Shown: positions 31,178 to 43,504, counted from the first letter of the stretch. The stretch: 64,000 nt of DNA from Salvelinus alpinus (GCF_045679555.1 NC_092094.1:37669430-37733429), one strand, 5' to 3'. Numbers and translations: made by a program. The notes: a model not told the origin generated them from the sequence alone.

Positions 31178-33466
31178 GTAAGTGCCACGGTCTAGCAATT
31201 CTTTGCATTGAATGTGTGTGATGGATAGGCTACGCATGAGGCTACACACACACAGTGGCTATAGCTTGTGATTGAAGAGTATAGGCTACAGAAGCTTATT
31301 TGGTCCGCCATATTTTAAAGTAATTATTACCTTTACTGGCGGGAAGAGCTACTGGTGTAATTTATTGGTTTAAACCAACAGCGTTGCGGGTACGGGAAAA
31401 TATCGATGAGCTGTTCACAAAAATGGTGCTGAAATCGGAACCTGTTTTGCCTACAGCTAATGCACTTTGGCTTTCACTGAGAGCTTGTCTGTCTCTACAA
31501 TAAACCGTGCATTGACCAGTTTCGAGAATCCCTCTCTCAATTAATCTTAGTGGCATGTTTAATCGCACATTTATGCCCCCTGGCCCTTCATTATTTGATC
31601 TCGCGGTGTGCGACCTACTTTATCAAGTGTAGAGAAATAAGCGTGTAATAGCCACCAGGCTATATATGTAACCTGGGTATAGAATACAGCCTAAAACTGG
31701 ACACCTTTTGTGGGCTATATCTGCTGGTTTGAACGTTTGGGGGGTGTCAATGCCAAATTAGTTGATTCTGTGAACTAAATTCAAGCGATATAGTTGATGA
31801 AGATATTCAATTGTTCTCAAATAGCCTACACACATGTAGGATATCTGGTCGAATAATTGGGTGGGAACTTCACACGGCCATTTTTATTTGCCTGCCTCTA
31901 AGCCAACACCCTTTCTTTGCCGAATTACATGCATTTAATCAATCAAATCAATCGTTACGCAATTTCAGACATGAATCTAATTAAAAAGTCAGATGAATGT
32001 TTTAATGGCTGTCATTATTTCAACTGTATACCAACATAGTGTGCGTCTTGGTCTCAGTTTGCTGTGGGGATGCATCTAGACTTGTATATTAATCTTGTCT
32101 CGAATATACTCGTGTGTTCGTGTATGCCTACACTGGCATTGGCACATTCGTAGTTTTGATTATGGTTTACGGTCTATAATAAAGAAAGGGAATGGAATGC
32201 GACTGGTTGTCAGATATTTGATAAAGAAACGCCTCACATTTTCAAGTGATTGCAGGGCTACTGCCGTTTTCAGACACCTTCTGAGTAATTGCTGTTTAGG
32301 ATTAAATAACATCTAATAGCTACCACAACTTTTTCAGTTTCAACTTTTTTACCACATGAATCGAAGTACCTATTGCAGAATAATTTCAGCCGGTTTCGGT
32401 GGTGGACAGCGCCCCTCAGCCTGTGCTCAATCGTTTCCCTTCGGACATTCTCGACTCTTTCCGTTATTGGGATCAAGTTCTCTGAACAAGGGTGGAAAAC
32501 CCGGAGTGGCATTTCACACCTTTGGTCATCTCTGGATGTTCAATGACGTATTGTGTTGTAGTGATTTCAGCGGGTCTGGAGGTTTAGGGTAATGAAATAT
32601 CGTGTGGATGAAGGGTGGGTGGGTGGTGGGCGGGTTGAATAAAGAGAAAACATTGCATTAAAAATCCATAACATTTATAATTCTTGTTGAATTCATATCT
32701 GTAGGCTACATTTAGGTTTTTCTTTCAGTATTTGTATCTGCTGTTAGTGCGTAGCCTAAGCCTAAGCTTTAGGGCCTAACTGTTGCATGCAAATACACAC
32801 CAATTGCCAAATGCTTTTGTGAATGTTGGCAGAAAAAGTATTAGAGAAAAGCTGTAATATGGAGAGATGAAAATAAATAGAAGGCAGGGCCAGAACAGTA
32901 GTCTAATTTTTGGGAAAGATTTAAGTGGTAAATGAGGATGATGGCGGTGCCGGCTATGTTATGTGTAATGATTGTGAGGCGCTATACAAATTCGACAGTC
33001 ACAAGACTGGGACTTCAAAATGGCACATCATGGGAACTGTACTGTTCAGATGGGTTAAATGGAATAGCAGCCCAACTGAAGTCTGGACACTGACTGTAGG
33101 TCTATAACTTCTAAAATAGCTTAATATAATATTAACAGATCTAAGCATATCTTGCAGTAAAATTATAGACCAAATTTAAATTGACTCGGGAACAGGAGTG
33201 GAGAAATATTATTCTTTCAGCATCTTGAGAGAATGAAAATCACACAAAATATTAATCCAAGCCGAACTGAAATCTTATCAAAAACATGTTGGATCATTTT
33301 AACAGCTCATAATTTCCTTAAAACCAGTCAAATTGGAAATTTTACCCGAACATTTTTTCCCATTTCTTTTTGTTGAGTTATTTAATTTTCTCTCTGGTCC
33401 CTAAACGTCTTTGCGACTACAGAGAAGCAGAGATGAAAGATAAAAACTTTACCGATGTCAACTAGA
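31178..33466 (+). other. gnao1 intron 2, transposon-poor start
   Basis: About 2.3 kb following exon 2 without a recognised repeat until the LINE at 33467. Short frames here have no family resemblance. First-intron-proximal regulatory DNA is possible but not visible. Confidence 0.55.
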
Positions 33467-34859
33467 TTTTATTTATTTATTTATTTCACCTTTATTTAAC
33501 CAGGTAGGCAAATTGAGAACACGTTCTCATTTACAATTGCGACCTGGCCAAGATAAAGCAAAGCAGTTCGACACATACAACAACACATAGTTACACATGG
33601 AGTAAAACAAACATACAGTCAATAATACAGTGAAAAATAAGTCTATATACAATGTGAGCAAGTGAGGTGAGATAAGGGAGGTGAAGGCAAACAAAATATA
33701 TATATAAATAAATAAAAATATAAAAAGGCCATGGTGGCGAAGTAAATACAATATAGCAAGTAAAAAAAAAAAAAAACACTGGAATGGTTGGTTTGCAGTG
33801 GAAGAAAGTGTAAAGTAGAGATAGAAATAATGGGGTGCAAAGGAGCAAAATAAATAAATAAATACAGTAAGTAAAGAGGTAGTTGTTTGGGCTAAATTAT
33901 AGATGAGCTATGTACAGGTGCAGTAATCTATGAGCTGCTCTGACAGCTGGTGCTTAAAGCTAGTGAGGGAGATAAGTGTTTCCAGTTTCAGAGACTTTTG
34001 TAGTTCGTTCCAGTCATTGGCAGCAGAGAACTGGAAGGAGAGGCGGCCAAAGGAAGAATTGGTTTTGGGAGTGACCAGAGAGATATACCTGCTGGAGCGC
34101 GTGCTACAGGTAGGTGCTGCTATGGTGACCAGCGAGCTGAGATAAGGGGGGACTTTACCTAGCAGGGTCTTGTAGATGACCTGGAGCCAGTGGGTTTGGC
34201 GACGAGTATGAAGCGAGGGCCAGCCAACGAGAGTGTACAGGTCGCAGTGGTGGGTAGTATATGGGGCTTTGGTGACAAAACGGATGGCACTGTGATAGAC
34301 TGCATCCAATTTATTGAGTAGGGTTTTGGAGGCTATTTTGTAAATGACATCACCGAAGTCGAGGATTGGTAGGATGGTCAGTTTTACAAGGGTATGTTTG
34401 GCAGCATGAGTGAAGGATGCTTTGTTGCGGAATAGGAAGCCAATTCTAGATTGAACTTTGGATTGGAGATGTTTGATGTGAGTCTGGAAGGAGAGTTTAC
34501 AGTCTAACCAGACACCTAGGTATTTGTAGTTGTCCACATATTCTAAGTCAGAGCCGTCCAGAGTAGTGATGTTGGACAGGCGGGCAGGTGCAGGCAGCGA
34601 TCGGTTGAAGAGCATGCATTTAGTTTTACTTGTATTTAAGAGCAATTGGAGGCCACGGAAGGAGAGTTGTATGGCATTGAAGCTCGCCTGGAGGGTTGTT
34701 AACACAGTGTCAAAAGAAGGGCCAGAAGTATACAGAATAGTGTCGTCTGCGTAGAGGTGGATCAGAGAATCACCAGCAGCAAGAGCGACATCATTGATGT
34801 ATACAGAGAAGAGAGTCGGTCCAAGAATTGAACCCTGTGGCACCCCCATAGAGACTGCC
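33467..34859 (-). mobile_element. 5'-truncated young LINE, minus strand
   Basis: Read on the minus strand, it runs from AGTCTCTATGGGGGTGCC (34859) through the reverse-transcriptase C-terminus and 3' UTR to the (AAAT)n tail at about 33467-33486. The 3' terminus reads TGTAAATGAGAACGTGTTCTC and CTGGTTAAATAAAGG. It belongs to the same family as 59310-64000 and is nearly identical to it over the coding part. Confidence 0.9.
33908..34849 (-). pseudogene. LINE reverse-transcriptase C-terminal fragment, uninterrupted
   Basis: The 313-aa frame starts at [20 protein letters not shown] (motif B), passes [10 protein letters not shown] (catalytic YADD) and ends [10 protein letters not shown]. It differs from the C-terminus of the plus-strand copy (61613-63637) at a single residue (K here, I there, in TLLN-LDA). 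It is non-functional only because the 5' truncation removed the endonuclease and the first half of the polymerase. Lack of stops indicates recent insertion. Confidence 0.9.
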
Positions 34860-35404
34860 TGAATGAATGAGATGAAGCATTCATTCTATCGATCTATGAC
34901 ATTCTGGTGAGCAAGGGTTTATTTAGTCTTCTAGAGCAACAAGTATTGACAGAAGAAAAGCTGCATGTATCTAATTCTAGTCAAGTTGACTAACAAACTG
35001 TCAGAAATAAGAAGAAACCCATCTAGGCCCATCTAGGCCCATCTAAAAAGACCTGTCAAAACATTGTTCCACCATCTGACCGTACAATGTATTTTCTATA
35101 TTTGCAGGTTAGGGTCGGGTGCGGGCCTCAGATTTTCACTTCATTACATAGTCGGGCGGTTGCCGATGGGTTATTAGCAATTACAGGCGGGTGCGGGTGA
35201 ACAAACAGCTGACCCACGCATCACCATTGTGTTGCTAAGAGAGCTGAGAGCTGAGAGATTGTGTTTTTTGTAAATAGGTACATTGGTGGCATGTGCAACA
35301 TCATTTCATTATGAAGAAGAAACAAAATTGCATTTGATGCAAAAGTGAGTGAAAAATGATAAGGGAAGGTTTTAAAAGCAATTTCGTAACTACTCTAACC
35401 TAAT
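34860..35404. other. gnao1 intron, no feature seen
   Basis: Unassigned intronic DNA between two LINE copies. A short CCATCTAGG triplet repeat occurs near 35020-35046. Confidence 0.5.
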
Positions 35405-35710
35405 ACAATTATATTAGTCACATGCTTCGTAAAACAACAGGTGTAGACTAACAGTGAAATGGTTACTTACGGGCCCTTTCCAACATTGAGTAACGATAAC
35501 ATGTGCAGGGGTACGAGGTTGAGGTAGATATATACATATAACTAGGAATAAAGTGACTAGGCAACAGGATAGATAAAACGGTAGCAGCAGCATATGTGAG
35601 GAGTCAAAAAGATTTGTGCAAAAAGGGTCAATGCAGATAGTCCGGGTTGCTATTTGGTTAACTATTTAACTAACTATTTATCACTCTTATGACTTGGGAG
35701 TAGAAGCTGT

Positions 35711-37637
35711 TCAGGGTCCTGTTGGTTCCAGACTTGGTGCATCGGTACCACTTGCCATGCAGTAGCAGAGAGAACAGTTTATGCTTTGGGTGGCTGTAGT
35801 CTCAATTTTTAGGACCTTCTGACACCATCTGGTATCTAGGTCCTGGATGGCAGGGAGCACAGCCCCAGTGATGTACTGATCCGTGCGCACTACCCTCTGT
35901 AGCGCCTTGCAGTCAGATGCCGAGCAGTTGCCATTCCAAGCGGTGATGCAGCCAGTCAAGATGCTCTCAAATGGTGCAGTTGTAGAACTTTGAGGATCTG
36001 AGGGTCCATGCCAAATCTTTTCTAGCCTACTAAGGGGGAAGAGGCGTTGTCGTGCCCTCTTCACGACTGTGTTGTTGAGTGTGGACCATGATAGATCCTT
36101 AGTGATGTGGATACAGAGGAACTTGACGCTCTAGCCCCGCTCCACTACTCTTACAAAAAAGGTGCTATATAGAACCTAAAAGGGTTCTTCAGCTGTCCCC
36201 ATAGGATAACCCTTTGAAGAACCCTTTTGGTTCCATGTAGAACCTTTGGGTTCCATGTAGAACCCTTTCAACAGAGGGGACCCAAAAGGGTGCTCCTATG
36301 GGGACAGCCAAATAACCCTTTTAAAACCATTTTTTTCTAAGAGTGTACAGCCATGTTGATGTTTTCCTTGGTCCACGATCAGCTGGTCTCACTCTGCCAG
36401 GTCTCTGACCTTCTCTCTATCGGCTGTCTCATTGTCGTCGATGATCAGGCCTACCAACGTCGTCTCGTCAGCCAACTTAATGATGGGTAAGGAAATTGTG
36501 CGTGGCCACGCAGTCGTGGGTGAACAGGGAGTACAGGAGGGGCCCCCTGTGTTGAGGGTCAGTGTGGCGGCTAAGTTGTTGCCTACTCTCACCACCTGGG
36601 GGCGGCCTGTCAGGAAGCCCAGGATCCAGTTGTAGAGGGAGGTGTTCAGTCCCAGGATCAGTCCCAAGGTCCATAGCTTGGAGGTTACTATGGTGTTGAA
36701 CACTGAGCTGTAGTCAATGAACAGCATTCTCACATAGGTGTTCCTCTTGTCCAGGGGGGAGAGGACAGTGTGTAGGGCAATAGAGATTGCATCATCTGTG
36801 GATCTATTGGGGCTGTATGCAAATTATAGTGGGTCTAGGGTGTCAGGTAAGGTAGAGGTGATATGATCCTTGACTAGTCTCTCAAAGCACTTCATGATGA
36901 CATAAGTGAGTACCTATTGGTAGATGGGTAAAAAAAAATAAAAAAAATAAAAAAAAATAAATTAGAGCGGTATGCAAATTGGAGTGTGTCCAGGGTGTCT
37001 GGGATAATTGTGTGGTGTAGATGTGAGCCATGACCAGCCTTCCAAAGCATTTCATGGCAACAGATGCTAAGGGGAAATAGTCATTTAGACAGGTAACCTT
37101 GGTGTTCTTGGGCACAGGGATTAGGGTGGTCTACTTGAAACATGTAGGGATTACAGACTGGGTCAGGGAGAGGTTGAAAATGTCAGTGAAGACACTTGCC
37201 AGCGGGTTGGCTCATGCTCCGAGTACACGTCTGAATGTTAACCTGTTTAAAGGTCTTACTCACATTGGCTACGGAGAGAGTGATCATACAGTCGTCCAGA
37301 ACAGCTGGTTCTCATCCATGGTTGTGTTGTTTGTCTCGAAGCGAGCATAGAAGACATTTAGCTTGTCTGGCAGGCTCGCGACTGGGTTTCCCTTTGTAAT
37401 ACGTGATAGTTTGCAAGCCCTGCCACATCTGACGAGTGGCAAAACCGGCGTAGTAGGATTCGATCTTAGTCCTGTATTGACACCTTGCCTGTTTGATGGC
37501 TCGTCAGATGTCTTAGCAGGATTTCTTATAAGCGTCCGGATTAGTGTCCCGCTCCTTGAAAGCGGCAGCTCTAGCCTTAAACTCTGTGCGGAGGTTGCCT
37601 GTAATCCATGTCTTCTGGTTAGACATCGTTGATGCAC
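35711..37637 (-). pseudogene. LINE reverse transcriptase pseudogene, minus strand
   Basis: Pieces of one polymerase appear in several frames. 36389-36733 reads [36 protein letters not shown] (motif A and following) and [11 protein letters not shown], where the catalytic YADD is degraded to LADE. 35711-36064 reads FESILTGCITAWNGN and ASDCKALQRVVR of the C-terminal domain. 37284-37637 reads the region before the polymerase (ALQATSAQSLRLELPL, FETNNTT). Multiple frameshifts and insertions make it dead. Confidence 0.8.
36146..36347. mobile_element. Foldback MITE in the LINE
   Basis: About 200 bp with complementary ends (ACTCTTACAAAAAAGG and TTTTTTCTAAGAGTG) and internal inverted GGTTCCATGTAGAACCC motifs. 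TA occurs at both edges, suggesting a Tc1/mariner-type target. It has no coding content. Confidence 0.78.
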
Positions 37638-38037
37638 TTATTAATGATACCGGTGACTGATGTGGTAAACTCCTCAATACCATCGGATGAATCCCGGGAA
37701 CATATTCCAGTCTGTGCTAGCGAAACAGTCCTGTTGCTTAGCATCCCCTTCATCGGACCACTTCTGTATTGAGCGCATCACTGGTACTTCCTGTTTGAGT
37801 TTCTGCTTGTAAGCAGGAATCAGGAGGATATGGTCAAATGGAGGGTGAGGGAGAGCTTTGTATGCGTTTTTGTGTGGCGTAAAGGTGATCTACAGTTTTG
37901 TCTCCTCTAATTGTACAGGTGACATGCTGGTAGAATTGATGTAAGACCAATTTCATTTTTCCTGCATTAAAATCCCCTGTCACTAGAAGCACCGGCTCTC
38001 GATGATCATTTTCTTTTTTGCTTATGGCCCTATACAG

Positions 38038-38214
38038 CAGTGGAGGCTTCTGAGGGCAGGACGGCTCATAATAATGCCTGGAACGGTGCTAATGGAATGG
38101 CATCAAACACATGGAAACCATGTGATTAATGTATTTGATACCATTCCACTGATTCCGCTACTGCCATTACCACGAGTCTGTCCTCCCCAATTAAGGTGCC
38201 ACCAACCTCCTCTG
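38038..38214. mobile_element. hAT-like MITE with 8-bp target duplication
   Basis: The 177-bp element begins CAGTGGAGGCTTCTGAGG and ends CCAACCTCCTCTG. It is flanked by CTATACAG at 38030-38037 and 38215-38222. The 8-bp duplication and CAG/CTG ends fit the hAT superfamily. It lies inside the minus-strand LINE. Confidence 0.82.
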
Positions 38215-39441
38215 CTATACAGCTCATTGAGTGTTGTCTTAGTGCAACCAACCTCCTCTGCTATACAGCTCATTGAGTGTGGTCTTAGTGCAACCAACCT
38301 CCTGTGCTATACAGCTCATTGAGTGTGGTCTTAGTGCCACCAACCTCCTCTGCTATACAGCTCATTGAGTGTGGTCTTAGTGCCACCAACCTCCTCTGCT
38401 ATACAGCTCATTGAGTGTGGTCTTAGAGCCACCAACCTCCTCTGCTATACAGCTCATTGAGTGTGGTCTTAGAGCCACCAACCTCCTCTGCTATACAGCT
38501 CATTGAGTGTGGTCTTAGTGCCACCAACCTCCTCTGCTATACAGCTCATTGAGTGTGGTCTTAGAGCCACCAACCTCCTCTGCTATACAGCTCATTGAGT
38601 GTGGTCTTAGTGCCACCAACCTCCTCTGCTATACAGCTCATTGAGTGTGGTCTTAGTGCCACCAACCTCCTCTGCTATACAGCTCATTGAGTGTGGTCTT
38701 AGTGCCACCAACCTCCTCTGCTATACAGCTCATTGAGTGTGGTCTTAGTGCCACCAACCTCCTCTGCTATACAGCTCATTGAGTGTGGTCTTAGAGCCAC
38801 CAACCTCCTCTGCTATACAGCTCATTGAGTGTGGTCTTAGAGCCACCAACCTCCTCTGCTATACAGCTCATTGAGTGTGGTCTTAGTGCCACCAACCTCC
38901 TCTGCTATACAGCTCATTGAGTGTGGTCTTAGAGCCACCAACCTCCTCTGCTATACAGCTCATTGAGTGTGGTCTTAGTGCCACCAACCTCCTCTGCTAT
39001 ACAGCTCATTGAGTGTGGTCTTAGAGCCACCAACCTCCTCTGCTATACAGCTCATTGAGTGTGGTCTTAGAGCCACCAACCTCCTCTGCTATACAGCTCA
39101 TTGAGTGTGGTCTTAGTGCCACCAACCTCCTCTGCTATACAGCTCATTGAGTGTGGTCTTAGTGCCACCAACCTCCTCTGCTATACAGCTCATTGAGTGT
39201 GGTCTTAGTGCCACCAACCTCCTCTGCTATACAGCTCATTGAGTGTGGTCTTAGAGCCACCAACCTCCTCTGCTATACAGCTCATTGAGTGTGGTCTTAG
39301 AGCCACCAACCTCCTCTGCTATACAGCTCATTGAGTGTGGTCTTAGAGCCACCAACCTCCTCTGCTATACAGCTCATTGAGTGTGGTCTTAGAGCCACCA
39401 ACCTCCTCTGCTATACAGCTCATTGAGTGTGGTCTTAGTGC
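38201..39441. repeat. 46-bp minisatellite, 27 units, built from a transposon junction
   Basis: There are 27 units of 46 bp (1,241 bp), nearly identical apart from AGTGCC/AGAGCC alternation at the unit end. Each unit consists of the last 14 bp of the MITE (ACCAACCTCCTCTG), the 8-bp target duplication (CTATACAG) and 24 bp of LINE flank (CTCATTGAGTGTGG...AGTGCC). The last unit runs directly into the LINE (CATCGGTTTG). Confidence 0.95.
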
Positions 39442-39787
39442 ATCGGTTTGTGGTGGTAACTAGAAAGCTACAAAAAATCTAGATGAAAACTCTTTGTAAA
39501 TAATATAGTCTACAGCTAATTCTAAGTTAGGCGAGCAGAACCTCAAGACTGTCTTAATATTAGAGCTTGTGCACCAGCTGTTAACAAAAGACACCACCCC
39601 CTTGAGCTTACCCGAGGCTGCCGTTCGATCCTGCCGATACATACATTTTTTTTTGCCACGACTCCTAGAAATGTAGGATATTACAGTTCTCCAGGTCCCG
39701 TTGATAGGATAGTCTTGAACGGAGCTTGTTCAGTTTGTTCTCCACTGATTGTATGTTGTTCATCAATAGAATGGAGCGTAGAGGGGG

Positions 39788-39899
39788 TTTAAGAGTTGAG
39801 GCTGTTATAGCAGCAAAGGGGGGGACCCACTCCATATTAATGCCCATGATTTTGGAATGAGATGTTATACAAGCAGGTGTTCACATACTTTTGTCATGA
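39788..39899 (+). mobile_element. Right end of a Tc1-like element
   Basis: CCATATTAATGCCCATGATTTTGG and GTTCACATACTTTTG are the 3' terminal-repeat landmarks of a common salmonid Tc1 family. The rest of the copy is missing. Confidence 0.6.
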
Positions 39900-39924
39900 G
39901 ATAGAGCTATAGATGATAGATATC

Positions 39925-41165
39925 CACACACACAACAATTTCAACAATTTCTGAGTTAAGGAAATAGGTCAATTTAAATAAATTCATTAGGCCCTAATCT
40001 ATGGATTTCACATGACTATGCAGCCAATCAGAATAACTTAATAACTTATTTCGCAAAAAAAGTGCTTTATTACAGAAATAAATACTCCTCAATTTCATCA
40101 GGTGTCCAGTTGGCTTGTCTCAGAAGATCCTGCAGGCGAAGAAGCCGGATGTGGAGGTCCTGGGCTCCACGTGGTCTACGGTTGTGACGCCGGTTGGCCA
40201 TACTACCAAATTCTCTAAAACGATGTCTGAGGCGGCTTATGGTAGAGAAATGAACATTCAATTCTCTGGCAACAGCTCTGATCGTGACAAACCATTTCTG
40301 TATGGACCTCACTTTGTGCAGGGGGGAATTATCATGGTGAATCAGGGAAGGGCCTTCCCCAAACCTTTGCCATAAAGTTGGAAGCACAGAATCGTCTAGA
40401 ATGTCATTGTATGCTGTAGTGTTAAGATTTCCCTTCACTGGAACTAAGGGGCCTAGCCCGAACCATGGAAAAACAGCCCCAGACCATTATTCTTCCTTCA
40501 CCAAACTTTACAGTTGGCACTATGCATTGGGGCAGCTAGTGTTCTCAGTGCAAGATTCGTCCGTCGGACTGCCAGATGGTAAAGCGTGGTTCATCACTCC
40601 AGAGAACACGTTTCCACTGCTCCAGAGTACAATGGCGGTGAGATTCACACCACTCCATCCAATGCTTGGCATTCCACATGGTCATCTTAGGCTTGTGTGC
40701 GGCTGCTTGACCATGCAAACCCATTTCATGAAGCTCCTGACGAAGAATCTTGTGCTGACGTTGCTTCCAGAGGCAGTTTTGAAAGCGGTAGTGAGTGTTG
40801 CAACAGAGGACAGAAGTTTTACACGCTACACGCTTCAGTACTTGGCGGTCCCGTTGTGTGAGCTTGTGTGGCCTACCACTTCACGGCTGAGCCGGTTGTT
40901 GCTTCTATACATTGACTTCACAATAACAGCACTTACAGTTGACCGGGACAGCTCCAGCAGGGCAGAAATTTAACAAACTGACTTGTTGGAAAGGTGGTAT
41001 CCTATAACGGTGCCACGTTGAAAGTAACTGAGCTCTTCACTAAAGCCATTATACTGCCAATGTTTGTCTATGGAGATTGCATGGCTGTGTGGTCGATTTT
41101 ATACACCTGTCAGCAACGGGTGTGGATAAAATATCCACTGATTTGAAGGGGTGTCCACATACTTG
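39925..41165 (-). mobile_element. Two joined Tc1-like fragments, minus strand
   Basis: 40269-41165 is the 5' two thirds of one element, with its terminus GGGTGTCCACATACTT near 41160. 39925-40268 is a piece of a different Tc1 family, including its DNA-binding domain. The joint at about 40268 fuses their frames (next entry). Confidence 0.65.
40070..40438 (-). pseudogene. Chimeric transposase fragment (catalytic core piece fused to a foreign helix-turn-helix)
   Basis: The 122-aa frame starts [20 protein letters not shown] and [17 protein letters not shown] (second catalytic D block of one Tc1 transposase). It then continues in frame into [23 protein letters not shown], the DNA-binding helix-turn-helix of another family. 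Upstream remnants with LWSDEPRFTIWQSDG and [14 protein letters not shown] lie at 40440-40640 on the same strand, broken by stops. The fusion lacks a complete catalytic triad and is judged accidental. Confidence 0.65.
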
Positions 41166-41689
41166 TGCGTGATATATACACACAAAAAAAAAGATTCTAT
41201 AGATTTCAACAATTTTGTATAACAATAAATAAAACTCAAGTTTTGAATTCGGCATTGTTTTGTGTATCAGTTCATAATGCATATGCCATGGAATCAGTAC
41301 ATAGAAATGTTCCTCCCCACTATTTTGCAACCTGTATGGCACAGCTGTCAATGTTTTGGTCCTTAAATGAAACTGGTATACTTTATTTATCACAATTTTC
41401 TTTAGCCAATTTTGGTCTTTAATGCAGGGCCGACAGACAAGTTCCTTACCTTCAGGGTATTTATTAACAAGGCACAGTACAAGGACACAGAGGCGCAAGG
41501 AGGAAGATTTTATGGCTTGTAAGGCAGTAGGTAAGTTTGTGATACAAGTTATGATATGAGGTAGTGGTTCTGGGGGATACAACATATTAGGCTATTCAAA
41601 GCAAAGTGCCATAATTAATAGGATAATGTTAAAGTGTATAACAGGAACAAAGGACATCACCGAGAGAGCTATATCTCCACACACAGAGT
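41166..41689. other. gnao1 intron, no feature seen
   Basis: Unassigned DNA. The 178-aa minus-strand frame (41049-41585) has no recognisable family and partly covers a Tc1 terminus, so it is not called. Confidence 0.5.
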
Positions 41690-41995
41690 GTACAAAACAT
41701 TAGGAACACCTGCTCTTTCCATGACAGACTTACCAGGTGAAAGCTATGATCCCTTATTGATGTCACTTGTTAAATCCACTTCAGTGTCGATGAAGCGGAG
41801 GAGACAGGTTTAAGAAGGATTTGTAAGCCTTGAGACATGGATTGTGCATGTGTGCCATTGAGGGTGAATGGGCAAGGCAAAATATTTAAGTGGCTTTGAA
41901 CGTGGTATGGTAGTGTCCATGCCCCGATTAATTGAGGCTGTTCTGAGGGCAAAGAGGGTACAACTCAACATTAGGGAGGTGTTTTGTACACATAC
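41690..41995. mobile_element. Internally deleted DNA transposon or MITE
   Basis: Ends AGTGTACAAAACATTAGGAACACC and TTAGGGAGGTGTTTTGTACAC are inverted relatives. Internal GCATGGACACT-type sequence is a remnant of a widespread fish element. No coding frame. Confidence 0.65.
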
Positions 41996-42049
41996 ATTCA
42001 AACAAAGGAAGTATTCTAAGGCATATAAGTGGTCTAATTGGCAATGTAC

Positions 42050-42862
42050 ATTTACAGTGAGCACAAAGTATTGGGACAGTGACATTTGTTGTTTTGGCTC
42101 TGTACTCCAGCAATTTGGATTTGAAATGATACAATGACTGAGGTTAAAGTTTACTGTCTGCTTTAGTTTGAGGGTAAGAATAGAATGTTTCTAAATACGT
42201 CAACATGAATGTGGATGCTACCATGATTACGGATTATCCTGAATCAATCGGGAATAATGATGAGTGAGAAAGACAGACGCACAAATATCATACCCCCAAG
42301 ACATGATAACCTAACCTCTCACAATAATAGGGATTCATCTTTTTTTGTGGGGGTGGGGGTGGGGGGTGTATGATATGTGCGTCTAACTTTCTCAGTCATT
42401 CGGGATTCTTTCAGGATTATCCGTAATCATGGTAGCATCCACATTAACGTAGAAGTGTTTAGAAACATGTTCTATTCTTATTTACAAGAAAACAGACACT
42501 ACATTATTTACTATTCATTTCTATTGGGCACAAAATAATCTGAAACCACCAAAACAGACAGCAAATGCATCCAACAAATTTGTAGTCACAAAAGCATGAT
42601 GTAGTCATTGTGTGCCAGGAATATGGGACCAAATACTTTTTACTACTTGAATATAAAAGTGAATGTCCTAATACTTTTGTACAGAAAGTGCTGTAATTTC
42701 TAAATGGTTCACCCAATATGGATGGAAATATCCTCAAATTAAAGCTGACAGTCTCCATGTTCTCCTCATAGTATTATTTCAAGTCCAAAATGCTGGATTA
42801 CAGAGCCAAAACAACAACAAATGTGTCACTGTCCCAGTACTTCACTATATATACAGGCAAGG
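42050..42862. mobile_element. Long foldback MITE
   Basis: Terminal arms CACAAAGTATTGGGACAGTG (42060 onwards) and CACTGTCCCAGTACTT (to about 42845) are inverted repeats of about 80 bp. An inner pair around ATGTGGATGCTACCATGATTACGG (42210 and inverted at 42430) forms a second palindrome. No protein is encoded. Confidence 0.75.
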
Positions 42863-43466
42863 AAGTCAGCATTATGCAATCTTATTAACACATGGACAGC
42901 TCCTTACTTAAACTCATGCACGTAGGCCACCAAAAACACTGAACACATGGAAATGGAGATAAACTGCATTTATAGCTGAGGAAGGGAGAGGAATGATGAT
43001 TATCAGAGTGAGTTCAGGTTTGGTGAGTTGGCAGCAGAGTGTCCAGAGGGTAATTAGGGAATTGGTGAGATGGCATGAACCTTCAGAACAGCTACCCTGA
43101 GCTTTTTTTTGTTAGTGAAGCGTAGATGAATGGGGAATGGGGAGCATTAGTTTTAAAGCCCAGCTAATGAGGGATTTAATTGGATGAGAATGCAAGACTG
43201 TGAAATCTCTAGCCAGCAGTGATTACAATACAGAATAATATGTTGCTGCAGGTGCAATGGAAGCATGTCTGGAATGTTGGCGTGTGTGTGAGAATAAATT
43301 GGTGTGTTTGTCTGACCTGAGAGGAACAACGTCTAGTGTGTTAAGTGTTCATGGGCTTGATTTTCACACCACGCTATTCACGAAAAGGTGTGAAACCATG
43401 TCTCTCTTTGTGTTTGTTTGTTTTCTGTGTGTCAGAGAGAGACGTGAACAGAGATCGAGAGGGTCC

Positions 43467-43476
<10 letters not shown>

Positions 43477-43504
<28 letters not shown>
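43477..43504. repeat. (GA)n microsatellite
   Basis: Uninterrupted GAGA run within a longer GA-rich stretch from about 43434. Confidence 0.85.

Larger units (their letters stand above)
35405..39787 (-). mobile_element. Older LINE, minus strand, interrupted by two MITEs and a minisatellite
   Basis: The 3' part spans 35405-38037 and the 5' part resumes in the minisatellite flank and at 39442-39787 (CATCGGTTTGTGGTGG). Insertions are a foldback MITE (36146-36347) and an hAT-like MITE (38038-38214), the latter followed by a 46-bp array. An internal partial duplication with (TAAAAAAAA)n sits at 36785-37030. It is the same family as the fragment at 55321-56140. Confidence 0.8.

Noticed and set aside
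38201..39441. CRISPR-like array
   Set aside because: The units are contiguous 46-bp tandem copies with no variable spacers, in a vertebrate genome. The unit is explained by a transposon junction.
41049..41585. 178-aa minus-strand frame as a gene
   Set aside because: It overlaps a Tc1 terminal repeat, has low-complexity composition and no recognisable domain or start context.
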